64,000 bases of DNA from Sulfopaludibacter sp035606355 (GCA_035606355.1 DATNFO010000008.1:62001-126000), one strand, 5' to 3'. Positions 1-8,152 are shown, counted from the stretch's first letter. Numbers and translations are program-made. The notes: generated from the letters alone by a model not told the origin.

Positions 1-762
1 GGCGACCCTGCGCAGCGCGAGCCCTATGGATACGTGCACTCGTCGCCGGAGAAGACGATAGTCACCTTGCGCAATCCGTTCGTCCGCCCCCGCACGGTCA
101 CGCTGAGTCTGGATGCGAAGAATGGGTTCGCCAAGACAGACCGTCCGCAGACCATCGAGACGATTTATCCGTATCGCGAATCGCGGCCCGGAACGGTGAA
201 ATTCGGCGATGCGATTTCCGTGGACCTGGGCGCTTACGAGCAGATCGTGCTCGAAATCCAGCCCGCCGCTGCGCAGCAATTTCGCATGGAGGGAAAGCGC
301 TACTCGGCCGCGGGCCCGAACTCGGTTCGCGTTTACTCCGAAACCGAGAACGCGCCGGCCATCACCTTTTCCGCGCCCCAGGTGGATGAGCGCACGATAG
401 CGGTTCAGGTGCACGTTCCGCCGCAATTTCAGCAGACACGCTTCGCCGTGCTGCTGGAGCCGGATAAAGAAATTCGCAACGTGAAAGCGACCGGCAGCGA
501 TAACGGAAAACCCGCGGCCGTCCTGACCGAAAACGGCGGCCGCGGACTGTGGCACTGGTTCTGGATCGAGCTCGCGCCCGGAGATCACGACGTTCGGCTC
601 GCGATCGATGCAGCGCCGGGACATCTCTCGGGCTGGGTTCTGGCGAAGGAGAAACTGAGCTCCCGCGAAATCGCCGCAACGGGCGCTCTACCGCAAGATC
701 TGCTGCCCGTAAGCACGGACATGCGGCGAGTGACCGTGGCCCTGTTCGATAAAACCAGATAA
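1..762 (+). CDS. C-terminal part of a secreted beta-sandwich protein, possibly glycosidase-like (5' end outside window)
   Basis: The frame is open from the first base to TAA at 760-762, so the gene starts upstream of the window; a GTG at 34 is probably internal. The 253 visible residues include the stretch TLRNPFVRPRTVTLSL followed by alternating hydrophobic strands, which looks like the beta-sandwich domain that ends large extracellular glycosidases or enterotoxin-like proteins. No catalytic motif is visible in this part. The enzyme class is therefore a guess, and 'C-terminal domain of an extracellular protein' is all that the sequence supports. Confidence 0.5.
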   Translation, partial: GDPAQREPYGYVHSSPEKTIVTLRNPFVRPRTVTLSLDAKNGFAKTDRPQTIETIYPYRESRPGTVKFGDAISVDLGAYEQIVLEIQPAAAQQFRMEGKRYSAAGPNSVRVYSETENAPAITFSAPQVDERTIAVQVHVPPQFQQTRFAVLLEPDKEIRNVKATGSDNGKPAAVLTENGGRGLWHWFWIELAPGDHDVRLAIDAAPGHLSGWVLAKEKLSSREIAATGALPQDLLPVSTDMRRVTVALFDKTR

Positions 763-770
763 CGCCCGTT

Positions 771-1637
771 CTATCGCAGCAGCCCCCTCACTCTCAGCCA
801 GTCCGCCAATCTTGCCGGCCAGGAAGAGAGCGCTTCATCAGTCGGCGCGAGGCCTACTCCGTGCGGACCGTGTTCGTAGATGTGCATCTCGGCGGGAACG
901 CCGGCTTTCTTCAGCGCGGAGTAGAACAGGATGGAGTTCTCCACCGGAACGGTGCCATCGTCGCTCGTGTGGAAGAGGAACGTCGGTGGGGTTTGCGCAT
1001 TCACCTGCAGCTCGTTCGAGAGCAACTCGACGAGCTTGGGGTCCGGATTGTCTCCCAGCAGCGCTCGCTCGGAACCGCGGTGTGCGAATTGACCGAACGA
1101 AATCACGGGGTAGCAGAGCACCAGGAAATCGGGGCGGCTGCTCATGCGGTCGATCGGGTCGGCCGCGGATGCGCTCCCTGCATCGTAATGCGTTCCCGCG
1201 GTGGATGCCAGATGGCCGCCGGCCGAGAAGCCCATGATCCCGACGCGGTCCGGCTTGATGTGATACTCGTCCGCCCGCGCCCGCACTTTACGAATCGCCC
1301 GCTGCGCATCGCCGAGTTCGATGGGATGCCGGTACTTCGGGCCGAGCCGGTATTTCAGAACGAATGCGGACACGCCGAGCGAGTTGAGCCACCGCGCGAC
1401 ATCCGTGCCCTCCTTCTCCATCGCAAGGTGAAGATAGCCGCCGCCGGGGGCGACCACCACGGCGGTGCCCGTGGAACGCGCCGCCGGCACTACGAAAGGA
1501 GTCAGCGTCGGAATATCGTCGTCCGCGGTGCCCTGCGCGCCCGGTGCGCCGTTCGGCCACAAAGGCTCCGGTTGCGGACCGCGCGGTTGAGCCGCGAGCG
1601 CGCCTGCCAGCGCCAGGGAAAGGAAGAGAGTTCTCAT
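771..1637 (-). CDS. secreted alpha/beta-hydrolase (acetyl-esterase / BD-FAE type)
   Basis: The protein has 288 residues. A signal peptide (MRTLFLSLALAGALAAQ) is followed by a complete alpha/beta-hydrolase fold. The oxyanion-hole region is VVAPGGGYLHLA, the nucleophile elbow is GFSAGGHLAST (Ser in G-F-S-A-G), an acid lies near HTSDDGTVP, and the catalytic His is in EHGPHGVG. This matches small carbohydrate esterases that deacetylate xylan or other decorated polysaccharides outside the cytoplasm; the substrate is inferred. It ends 8 bp from the preceding gene (convergent), and the Cas6-like gene lies 6 bp upstream on the same strand, so the two may be cotranscribed. Confidence 0.85.
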   Translation of the reverse strand: MRTLFLSLALAGALAAQPRGPQPEPLWPNGAPGAQGTADDDIPTLTPFVVPAARSTGTAVVVAPGGGYLHLAMEKEGTDVARWLNSLGVSAFVLKYRLGPKYRHPIELGDAQRAIRKVRARADEYHIKPDRVGIMGFSAGGHLASTAGTHYDAGSASAADPIDRMSSRPDFLVLCYPVISFGQFAHRGSERALLGDNPDPKLVELLSNELQVNAQTPPTFLFHTSDDGTVPVENSILFYSALKKAGVPAEMHIYEHGPHGVGLAPTDEALSSWPARLADWLRVRGLLR

Positions 1638-1643
1638 AGCCCT

Positions 1644-2486
1644 TTAACTTATCACTCGAACATCGCCCTTGCCCCAGACCGTCTGGCGTCCGACGCCGAC
1701 CCAATGCGCGGCTCGCAGCCAGGGCAGAAATTCGTCCAGTTCGCCCTCATACGCGGCCTCGCCGACGAATCCTCCGAGCGGATGCACCTGGCCCGTGCGG
1801 CGGCTGCGGCGCTCGGCGAATTCATAATGCAGCTCGGAGTGCAGGAGGCGAATTTCCCGCGCGCGGTCACCGGAGTGCGAGAAGTCGATTTTCAGCGATC
1901 CACCGCCATAAAGCGCGCTCAGGTTTGACATACGCTCGCGCAAGCGGCCGAACAGAATCGCGAAATCCGGCTGCAGCGCCGTGCGGCCGTCGTGCTTCAA
2001 CTCAGTAGGCGTGACGAAGCGCAGCCGGACCTCGCGCGTGTTCAGGTCTGCGGGGCTGTGCTTCAGGTCGAGAGTGATTGCCTCTCGCTCCATTTCGTCG
2101 AGCGTCGCCGATCCACGGGCGGGCCCGATGCCATCGCTCGCCACCCGCTCCAGAGCCATGCGAACGGCCGCGACGGCTTCGTCGCGCGCATCGAAGAGGT
2201 GTACATCCATACAGAAACAGTCGCCCGGCTCGGCGGCCGTTCCGTCCAGATGGGCGGCGCGAAAAACGAAGGGACGCGGCCAGTCCGCCAACCCGCTGGG
2301 GCTTTTGGCCAACTGCGCGTTGGGAGCAAAGAGACGCGCGTATTCGGCGGCTGGCGCAGTGGCGCGCAAAGCCGCGCCGAACAGCCCGCGGATCAGGTTC
2401 GCCGTGCGCCCCTGGGGGAACGCCACCGGTTGCTGCGCCCGAAAGCGAAACCCGAGCCGGATCACGTGGAAGCTATGCGCGCTCAT
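1644..2486 (-). CDS. orphan Cas6-like RAMP protein (CRISPR pre-crRNA endoribonuclease family)
   Basis: The protein has 280 residues. Its C-terminal 40 residues contain GVGRQTVWGKGDVRV (about 263-277), the glycine-rich loop of the Cas6 C-terminal RAMP fold. GGFVGEAAYEGEL just before it fits the strand-helix preceding that loop. The N-terminal part (FRAQQPVAFPQGRTANLIRG) resembles the first RAMP domain. Family members cut CRISPR repeat RNA, and a His is normally needed; I cannot assign one with certainty. No other cas gene and no repeat-spacer array is in the window, so the protein is either a remote part of a dispersed system or has another RNA target. It sits 6 bp upstream of the esterase on the same strand. 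Confidence 0.65.
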   Translation of the reverse strand: MSAHSFHVIRLGFRFRAQQPVAFPQGRTANLIRGLFGAALRATAPAAEYARLFAPNAQLAKSPSGLADWPRPFVFRAAHLDGTAAEPGDCFCMDVHLFDARDEAVAAVRMALERVASDGIGPARGSATLDEMEREAITLDLKHSPADLNTREVRLRFVTPTELKHDGRTALQPDFAILFGRLRERMSNLSALYGGGSLKIDFSHSGDRAREIRLLHSELHYEFAERRSRRTGQVHPLGGFVGEAAYEGELDEFLPWLRAAHWVGVGRQTVWGKGDVRVIS

Positions 2487-2522
2487 CTGCTTTCATCCAT
2501 CATTCCTGCATCCGCCGCCCCG

Positions 2523-2550
2523 TTGCCCACAAGTGCTGCTGTTGTATAAT
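2523..2550 (+). promoter_or_regulatory. candidate sigma-70 promoter for the cold-shock gene leader
   Basis: A perfect TATAAT lies at 2545-2550, and TTGCCC (4 of 6 matches to TTGACA) at 2523-2528 with 16 bp between. Transcription from here would give a leader of about 130 nt before the csp start codon, similar to the long leaders of cspA-type genes. The -35 match is modest. Confidence 0.45.
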
Positions 2551-2589
2551 GGTAGGGCATTTGACTCTAGTTTTCCGCTTGATGAAGAG

Positions 2590-2623
2590 GGGGCTGCGTG
2601 AGTCCATCCGCAAGCCCCTTTTT
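2590..2623 (+). terminator. intrinsic terminator or attenuator inside the csp leader
   Basis: GGGGCT-GCG (2590-2598) pairs with CGC-A-AGCCCC (2609-2618), with one bulged A and a 10-nt loop, followed directly by five T (2619-2623). It lies about 40 nt after the TATAAT box and 61 nt before the csp start codon. It would end a short RNA of about 65 nt unless it is read through, so it may be an attenuator or the 3' end of a small RNA. Confidence 0.6.
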
Positions 2624-2684
2624 CGTTATGGGGTGCGACCGGCCAAATGCGGTTAGTGCAAAGTATAAGAAGGAATATAGGCAG

Positions 2685-2888
2685 ATGAAAGAAAAAGGTA
2701 CAGTGAAGTGGTTTAACGCGGCCAAGGGCTACGGCTTTATCCAGCGGGAGAACGGAGAGGACGTCTTCGTACACTTCTCGGCGATCCAAAGCCAGGGGTA
2801 TCGCAGCTTGGATGAAGGCGCGCGCGTGGAGTTCGAAGTGACGAAAGGCCCCAAGGGTCTGCAGGCGACCAACGTCACCATGTCCTAG
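2685..2888 (+). CDS. cold-shock domain protein (CspA family)
   Basis: The 67-residue protein is a single cold-shock domain, an RNA/ssDNA-binding OB fold. RNP1 is KGYGFIQ (14-20) and RNP2 is DVFVHF (26-31). The length is usual for the family. The start chosen is the ATG preceded by AGGAA (2671-2675); an upstream in-frame extension would run through the terminator hairpin and is unlikely. The gene is followed by a GC hairpin and then infA, so two RNA-fold translation or RNA-chaperone proteins lie next to each other. Regulation may act on the long leader. Confidence 0.95.
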   Translation: MKEKGTVKWFNAAKGYGFIQRENGEDVFVHFSAIQSQGYRSLDEGARVEFEVTKGPKGLQATNVTMS

Positions 2889-2897
2889 CGGGATTTT

Positions 2898-2937
2898 CGC
2901 GGGCCGCTTCCACGCACAACTCGGAACGCGGCCCGCG
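2898..2937. terminator. 10-bp GC inverted repeat between csp and infA
   Basis: CGCGGGCCGC (2898-2907) and GCGGCCCGCG (2928-2937) form a perfect 10-bp stem with a 20-nt loop. There is no T tract, so it may be a weak terminator, an mRNA-stabilising hairpin that separates csp from infA expression, or a protein site. Confidence 0.4.
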
Positions 2938-2963
2938 AGCCCAAATTCAGGCCGCGGAGGTTT

Positions 2964-3182
2964 ATGAGCAAAGAAGACAGCATCGAAGTGACCGGTACTG
3001 TTCTCGAGAAGTTTCCGAGCGGGCTGTTTAGCGTCCAACTGGAGCACGAGCGTGTAGTACTGGCACACCTGGCAGGCCGGCTGCGCCGCAATCGCATTCG
3101 CGTTCTGGCGGGCGACAAAGTCACCCTGGAGCTCTCGCCCTACGACCTCACCAAGGGCAGAATTACTTTCCGGCATCGGTAA
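2964..3182 (+). CDS. infA: translation initiation factor IF-1
   Basis: The 72-residue protein has the IF-1 length and OB fold: MSKEDSIEVTGTVLEK at the start, HLAGRLRRNRIRVLAGDKV in the middle, and LSPYDLTKGRITFRHR at the end. IF-1 binds the 30S A site during initiation. The SD is GGAGG, 6 bp upstream. Here the gene is free-standing between csp and a AAA+ gene and not in the ribosomal-protein cluster, so it may be a second infA copy in the genome; that cannot be tested from this window. Confidence 0.95.
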   Translation: MSKEDSIEVTGTVLEKFPSGLFSVQLEHERVVLAHLAGRLRRNRIRVLAGDKVTLELSPYDLTKGRITFRHR

Positions 3183-3287
3183 CGTCCGAGTACCGGGTCC
3201 CGGATTTCTCCGCTGCAACCGTGCGAAACTTTACACACCAAGTCCCCTAAGCGTGTCAGAATCGCATTTGTTAAAGGTCCCCGCCCT

Positions 3288-4814
3288 ATGAAAGAGCCTA
3301 ACCGGCCGGAAGAGAAGCGTCGCTCACGGGTGAAAAACCCTGCCGCCGCAAGCATTAAGGCGGAAGGGGCATCCGAAAAACCCCGCACACAGAATCGTTC
3401 CCGCAAGCAGTCCAGCGACTTGGTGGAGGACCTGACGGCCGTTCTCTCCCAGAAGGTCGTTGGTCAACCTGCGGCCACGAAGGTCATAGTCCCATATGTA
3501 CAGATGTACCAGGCCGGGCTAGCGCCGGAGGGACGTCCCGTGGGCGTATTCCTGCTTCTCGGCCCCACCGGCACGGGCAAGACGAAAACGGTTGAGGCAC
3601 TCGCGGAAGTGCTGCACGGCAGCGAGAAGAACGTACTGAAGGTGGATTGCGGCGAGTTCCAGATGGAGCATGAGGTAGCCAAGCTGATCGGGGCGCCTCC
3701 GGGCTATCTCGGCCATCGCGAAACGCAGCCCATGCTCACGCAGCAGAAGCTGAACGCCGTCACCAGTGAAAAGAACAGCCTTTCGCTGGTACTCTTCGAC
3801 GAAATCGAAAAAGCCGCGCCGTCCATGACCCGGCTCCTGCTCGGCGTGCTGGACAAGGGCATCTTGCGGCTCGGCGATAATTCGACGGTCAACTTCGAAC
3901 GCAGCCTCGTGTTTCTGACCAGCAATTTGGGCGCGCGCGAAATGATGCGCGAGATCAATCCCGATTTCGGATTTCAATCGGGAATCAAGTCTGAGCGCGA
4001 GGACCTCACCAGCAAGCTGCAGAATATCGCGCTGGTTGCGGTTCGCAAGCGCTTCTCGCCGGAATTCGTCAACCGCATCGACTGCATCATTACCTATCAG
4101 CCGCTCACCGCCGAATCGCTCTCGGCCATTCTGGATAAGCAGATTACCGATCTCCAGAACCACGTGAACACGCGGCTCGGCAACCGTTCGTTCAATTTGG
4201 AAGTGCCGATCGAAGCGCGCCAGTTTCTGCTCAAGAAAGGCACGAGCTCGGAATACGGCGCGCGCGAGCTCAACCGCACGATTCATCGTTACCTGACGCA
4301 GCCGCTCGCCACACTCGTAGCCACCAATCAGGTGAATGCGGGCGCCAGTGTGCGCGTGGATGTGAACGAAGCGGAAGACCGCCTCAACATCCATAGCAGC
4401 GGCATGGTGGCCGGCCGCGAAGCCCCGGCCAACCCGACGGTGCTGCTGGTGGACGACAATCGCGACCTGCTCCACTTTCTGGAGCGCCTCATGGCCGATG
4501 CCGGCTGGAAGCTGCTCACCGCGGAATCCGCCACCGATGCCAAGCGCCTCATGCAGGAGCACAAGCCCAACGCGGCGCTGCTGGATTACATGCTGCCCGA
4601 TGGGAACGGAGTGGAGCTCGGCGTGGAGTTCCTGCAGAGCGTTCCGGAAATGCTCGTGATCGTCATGACAGGAACGATTCTGCCTCCGGAAGAAGAAGCG
4701 CTCTGCGAAGAACATAACTTCCCCGTGCTGCGGAAACCGTTCCTCGCCAGCGACGTGATGAACCAGATCCGGAGCCGGCTCACTCCGGCAACCGGCGCAG
4801 TCCAAGGCGCGTAA
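3288..4814 (+). CDS. ClpB/ClpA-type AAA+ ATPase fused to a response-regulator receiver domain
   Basis: The protein has 508 residues. After a basic N-terminus (1-40), a single Clp-type AAA+ module follows. Walker A is GPTGTGKT (about 92-99), Walker B is LVLFDEIEKA (about 168-177), and sensor 1 is FLTSNLGAREM. A Clp D2-small domain follows (SSEYGARELNRTIHRYL). At about 383-505 there is a complete receiver domain: acidic pocket VDDN, phosphoacceptor Asp in LLDYMLPDG (about 433), Thr in VMTGT and Lys in LRKPF. Clp-type modules unfold or disaggregate proteins, and receiver domains switch on phosphorylation, so phospho-control of an unfoldase is inferred. No N-domain, M-domain or ClpP-binding loop is obvious. 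The kinase partner is unknown. Confidence 0.85.
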   Translation: MKEPNRPEEKRRSRVKNPAAASIKAEGASEKPRTQNRSRKQSSDLVEDLTAVLSQKVVGQPAATKVIVPYVQMYQAGLAPEGRPVGVFLLLGPTGTGKTKTVEALAEVLHGSEKNVLKVDCGEFQMEHEVAKLIGAPPGYLGHRETQPMLTQQKLNAVTSEKNSLSLVLFDEIEKAAPSMTRLLLGVLDKGILRLGDNSTVNFERSLVFLTSNLGAREMMREINPDFGFQSGIKSEREDLTSKLQNIALVAVRKRFSPEFVNRIDCIITYQPLTAESLSAILDKQITDLQNHVNTRLGNRSFNLEVPIEARQFLLKKGTSSEYGARELNRTIHRYLTQPLATLVATNQVNAGASVRVDVNEAEDRLNIHSSGMVAGREAPANPTVLLVDDNRDLLHFLERLMADAGWKLLTAESATDAKRLMQEHKPNAALLDYMLPDGNGVELGVEFLQSVPEMLVIVMTGTILPPEEEALCEEHNFPVLRKPFLASDVMNQIRSRLTPATGAVQGA

Positions 4815-4855
4815 CCGCGCCGCTGTAGTTGGATTCACCTGCATCGGGGTCTTAG

Positions 4856-6844
4856 ATGCAGATGCTCGGCCTTCCCTTACTCTTGCTTCTGAGTCAATTC
4901 CATGTGGACTACGCCACTTTCCTCGGCGGTTCGCAGGATGAACACACTGTCGCCCAAACTGTCGACACCCTCGGGAATGTTTACCTCACCGGCACGACGA
5001 ACTCGCCGGATTTTCCGCTGACTTCCGCCAGCTTCGGCATCCCGTCGCAGACGAAAGCGTGTGGCTTCGTGACGAAACTGAATCCCGGAGCCACCGCTCT
5101 CGTGTGGTCGGTCTGCCTCGCGAATCTCACGCCCACGGCTATCGGCATCGACTCCGCTGGCGACGTCTTCGTTCTCGCCGGCAACATGGTCGTGAAACTC
5201 TCTCCCACTGCGGATAGAGTAGTGTACACATGCTCCATCGCCGTTTTCGGCGCAGCTATCGCCGTCGATGCCGCCGGAAACGCATATGTCACCGGCACGG
5301 CCAACGCAGGACTTGCCACCAGCGCCGGAGCATATCAGGCGAATCCAGCGCCCGGCATGTGCGCTTACGGAAACCCCACGGCTCCCCTCGTGCCCTGTAA
5401 CGATGCCTTCGTCATGAAGCTTACGCCCGACGGATCCACCGCGTATGCCACTTATCTGGGAGGCGCAAATTCAGACGCCGGCCGCAGTGTGGCGGTCGAT
5501 GCGCAGGGCTACGCATGGATCACCGGCGATACCGAGTCGCCAAACTTCCCTGTTACCACGGGCGCTCTGCAATCCGCTTTTCACGGCGAGATCGACTTGG
5601 GCCCCCTGCAGTACGGCGACGTCTTCGTGGCGAAACTCGATCCGTTGGGCGGGAAACTGCTTTACTCGACTTACCTCGGCGGTTCCGCGGCCGACCAGGG
5701 GCTTGCCATTGCAGTAGACCGCAGCGGGTCGGCGTACGTCGCCGGGTATACGCAATCTGCGGATTTCCCGACCACCAGCGGTGTCGTTCAGCCCGTGTAC
5801 TCTGGTCCGGCGAATGCGATTCCCGGCGGACCGGGAAACGGTTTTCTGACCAAGTTCAGCGCATCAGGCGTACTTGTGTATTCCACGTTCGGACCTCGAC
5901 TTGGTACGGCGGCGATTGCCGTGGATGCGCAAGGCGACGCCTATCTGCCCGGAACCGCGCTTACCGTCCTGAGTCCCGACGCTACATCCATCCTCCACTC
6001 GGTACCGCTCAGCGGAGACGTAGCGGTCGATGCGCAAAACTTCGTTTACCTGGTGGCGACGACGCGCGGCTACACTTTCTTTCCGACTGAAGGGGCTGTT
6101 CAGCCCAGGTTCGGCGAAGGCGTTTACGATGCGAGCATAATGAGAATCGATTTCACAGGCCCACAATCGCCGTGGGTATCGAGTATCGTAAACGCGGCCG
6201 GACTTCGCTCCGGAACGCCACAAAATTACCCGGTATTCGAAGTCGCGCCCGGTGAAATCATCAGCATTTTCGGCGCCGGTTTCGACAACACCACGCGTCT
6301 GCTGTTTGACGGCATTCCAGCGCCGGTCCTCTTCGTTCAACCGGATCAGATGAACGTAGTTGTGCCTTTCGAGGTGAATCCGCCCGTCACTTCCATGATT
6401 CTGCAATCCGCCAGCGCTACGTTCGGAGACGGTCGCATGGACGTCTTTGATGCTGTCCCGGCTCTGTTCACGGCAGATCACAGCGGCAAAGGACAAGCGG
6501 CAGTCCTCAACCAGGATGGGTCCGTCAATTCGCCATCGAACCCTGCGGAGCGCGGCTCCGTCATTTCTGTGTTCCTCGCGGGCGGCGGACGGATGACTCC
6601 GGCGCAGACCGACGGTACCATTACGTCTCTGACGCCGCCGTTTCCCCTGTTGGCGCTCGGCGCTTCCTGCAACGTCGGCGAGGTGATTTTCGCGGGGGCG
6701 GCGCCCGGATTGATCGCTGGTGCCGGGCAAGTGAATGTCAGGATCTCCCAAGACATCGATTCGGGGTCAGCAGTTCCGATCGTGATCTATGTCGGGAACT
6801 TCGCCAGCGGCTTCACCGGCGACACTACGATTGCGGTTAAATAA
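4856..6844 (+). CDS. secreted SBBP beta-propeller repeat protein with Solibacter-type C-terminal domain
   Basis: The protein has 662 residues. After a hydrophobic leader, repeated units of the form YLGG...AVD..G.AYVTG..NFPTT (residues about 20-420) mark SBBP-type beta-propeller repeats. From about 430 the sequence SIVNAAGLRSG, PGEIISIFGAGF, LFVQPDQMNVVVPFEV and GAGQVNVRIS matches the uncharacterised C-terminal domain that is multiplied in Candidatus Solibacter. This is the best taxonomic hint in the window. The protein is probably cell-surface or secreted; ligand unknown. It starts 41 bp after the AAA+/receiver gene and ends next to a shared terminator. SD is weak. Confidence 0.8.
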   Translation: MQMLGLPLLLLLSQFHVDYATFLGGSQDEHTVAQTVDTLGNVYLTGTTNSPDFPLTSASFGIPSQTKACGFVTKLNPGATALVWSVCLANLTPTAIGIDSAGDVFVLAGNMVVKLSPTADRVVYTCSIAVFGAAIAVDAAGNAYVTGTANAGLATSAGAYQANPAPGMCAYGNPTAPLVPCNDAFVMKLTPDGSTAYATYLGGANSDAGRSVAVDAQGYAWITGDTESPNFPVTTGALQSAFHGEIDLGPLQYGDVFVAKLDPLGGKLLYSTYLGGSAADQGLAIAVDRSGSAYVAGYTQSADFPTTSGVVQPVYSGPANAIPGGPGNGFLTKFSASGVLVYSTFGPRLGTAAIAVDAQGDAYLPGTALTVLSPDATSILHSVPLSGDVAVDAQNFVYLVATTRGYTFFPTEGAVQPRFGEGVYDASIMRIDFTGPQSPWVSSIVNAAGLRSGTPQNYPVFEVAPGEIISIFGAGFDNTTRLLFDGIPAPVLFVQPDQMNVVVPFEVNPPVTSMILQSASATFGDGRMDVFDAVPALFTADHSGKGQAAVLNQDGSVNSPSNPAERGSVISVFLAGGGRMTPAQTDGTITSLTPPFPLLALGASCNVGEVIFAGAAPGLIAGAGQVNVRISQDIDSGSAVPIVIYVGNFASGFTGDTTIAVK

Positions 6845-6871
6845 AAAAAGGGCCGGCCCTAAGGCCAGCCC
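6843..6871 (-). terminator. intrinsic terminator of the FecR-domain gene
   Basis: Read on the minus strand, GGGCTGGCC (6871-6863) pairs with GGCCGGCCC (6858-6850) with one G-U pair, followed by seven T (6849-6843). It lies between convergent genes and could also slow plus-strand transcription. Confidence 0.75.
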
Positions 6872-6901
6872 AAGTCCCAGCTTTCCTGCACCAAATTTGA
6901 A

Positions 6902-7927
6902 TTACCGCCGGCCGCCGACGTGTCCGCCGCCGAAATGACTGCCGCTGAATCCGCCGACGCGGCCGCCTGTGAATCCGCCGACGCGGCCGCCCGTAAATCC
7001 ACCCACTCGGCCGCTATTGAAGGAGCGACCCGTGACGCCCGGGCGAGCCGTCACCACCGGAGCGCGGTATCCACGACCGTAATACCCGCGACCGTACCGG
7101 CCGTAAAATCCGCCATACACCGGCACCGCATATGACCAGTAAGCAGGCGAGTAGAAACCGAAACCGAACGGACTGTACAGATAGCCCGTGCCTGGCATGA
7201 ACGCCCAGGTATCGAAGTAAGGATTCCACCAACCTGTGCCGGCCCACCATCCCGGATTTCCGAGCACGATCGTCTGCGCCGTCGAAGCGTTCGCTTCCGA
7301 GATATACTCGCTGCGCAACTTACTCCAGTTATACAGAGGATCGGTAGCTTTGGCCTGATCCACATCGAACTTCTCCGGCTTCAACTTAGTTTGGCCTTCG
7401 TCAAGTGCGAGCTCACGATGCTTGCCGACTTCGACAGAGCGATCGTCCACCTGTACCTCGGCTTTCCCGTCGAACACCGCGACCATCGGATGGTCCGCCT
7501 TGAACTCATACACGCCGTGCTTCTGAATCAGCGTTTGCGCGCCGCCGTCCACCACGTCAAGACGGTTTTCCTTCTCCACCTGCGCCGCTTCTACCATCGC
7601 CTCGCCGCGCACCAGTTCGACGCGTGTGTCCGTAATCGACGGCGATATCATGCGTACCGCGCTGTGATCGCTCAGCCGTAAAAACACGCCCGGAGTCAAC
7701 AGCATCTCCGCCTTTCCGTCCTGCGTCTGAAGCACATGGCCCGGCGCTACTTCCGCGTGGCCGATCTGCTTCGCGCCAATCGTTTGCCCGTCTAACGTGA
7801 CCTGCCCCTCGGCATAGTTCACCATGCCCGGGCGCGCCACGCTTCCCTGCGTTTGAGCGGACAGCAACAACGCCGTCCCGAGCAGCGCTCCAACGCCGCT
7901 TACGCCCCGAATCAATGATTTCCGCAT
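6902..7927 (-). CDS. secreted FecR-domain protein with a Gly/Tyr-rich repetitive tail
   Basis: The protein has 341 residues. A signal peptide (MRKSLIRGVSGVGALLG...LLSAQ) is followed by a FecR-like beta-strand region (about 30-190): GQVTLDGQ, LQTQDGKAEMLLTPGVFLRLS, VELVRGEAMVEA and KHGVYEFKADHP. Residues about 225-341 are rich in W, Y, G and P and end in three near-copies of GRVGGFTG. No transmembrane helix or sigma-factor partner is present, so this is probably an envelope or matrix protein and not a classical anti-sigma FecR. Its start codon lies in a strong hairpin (7923-7954), which suggests translational control. Confidence 0.75.
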   Translation of the reverse strand: MRKSLIRGVSGVGALLGTALLLSAQTQGSVARPGMVNYAEGQVTLDGQTIGAKQIGHAEVAPGHVLQTQDGKAEMLLTPGVFLRLSDHSAVRMISPSITDTRVELVRGEAMVEAAQVEKENRLDVVDGGAQTLIQKHGVYEFKADHPMVAVFDGKAEVQVDDRSVEVGKHRELALDEGQTKLKPEKFDVDQAKATDPLYNWSKLRSEYISEANASTAQTIVLGNPGWWAGTGWWNPYFDTWAFMPGTGYLYSPFGFGFYSPAYWSYAVPVYGGFYGRYGRGYYGRGYRAPVVTARPGVTGRSFNSGRVGGFTGGRVGGFTGGRVGGFSGSHFGGGHVGGRR

Positions 7928-7954
7928 CTTATTAACTCCACTTAATAAGATGCG
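7923..7954 (-). promoter_or_regulatory. start-codon-sequestering hairpin of the FecR-domain gene (possible RNA thermometer)
   Basis: A perfect 13-bp inverted repeat (7923-7935 and 7942-7954) has a 6-nt loop. In the mRNA the loop reads GUGGAG, the Shine-Dalgarno sequence, and the AUG (7927-7925) is buried in the 3' arm. Ten of the 13 pairs nearest the loop are mostly A-U. The arrangement would limit ribosome access until the stem melts. Confidence 0.6.
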
Positions 7955-8115
7955 AAGACAGAAGGTGCCGTTGCTGCCCTTACAAATCTATACAGACCAA
8001 TGAAATCAGCAGCTTCAGCCAGAGTAGCCGACTAACAAAAAGAGTCCCGCTCTGTTCCAAAGTTAACGCTACGGACTCACCTGACCATAGTTGCGCGTTA
8101 ATGAACAGCCGCTGC

Positions 8116-8152
8116 AAAGAAAAGCGCCGCTCCCGAACCCCGGAAGCGGCGC
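8116..8152 (-). terminator. intrinsic terminator of the groES-groEL operon
   Basis: On the minus strand, GCGCCGCTTCC (8152-8142) pairs with GGGAGCGGCGC (8134-8124) with one G-U pair and a 7-nt loop, followed by TTTTCTTT (8123-8116). It lies 31 bp after the groEL stop codon. Confidence 0.8.

Noticed and set aside
2537..2605. A tRNA-Gln-like stretch (GTATAATGGTAGGGCATTTG) with CTA in the anticodon position
   Set aside because: The anticodon stem does not pair (TTTGA against TTTCC), the D-stem is poor and no T-loop or CCA end follows. The stretch is better explained by a TATAAT promoter and a terminator.
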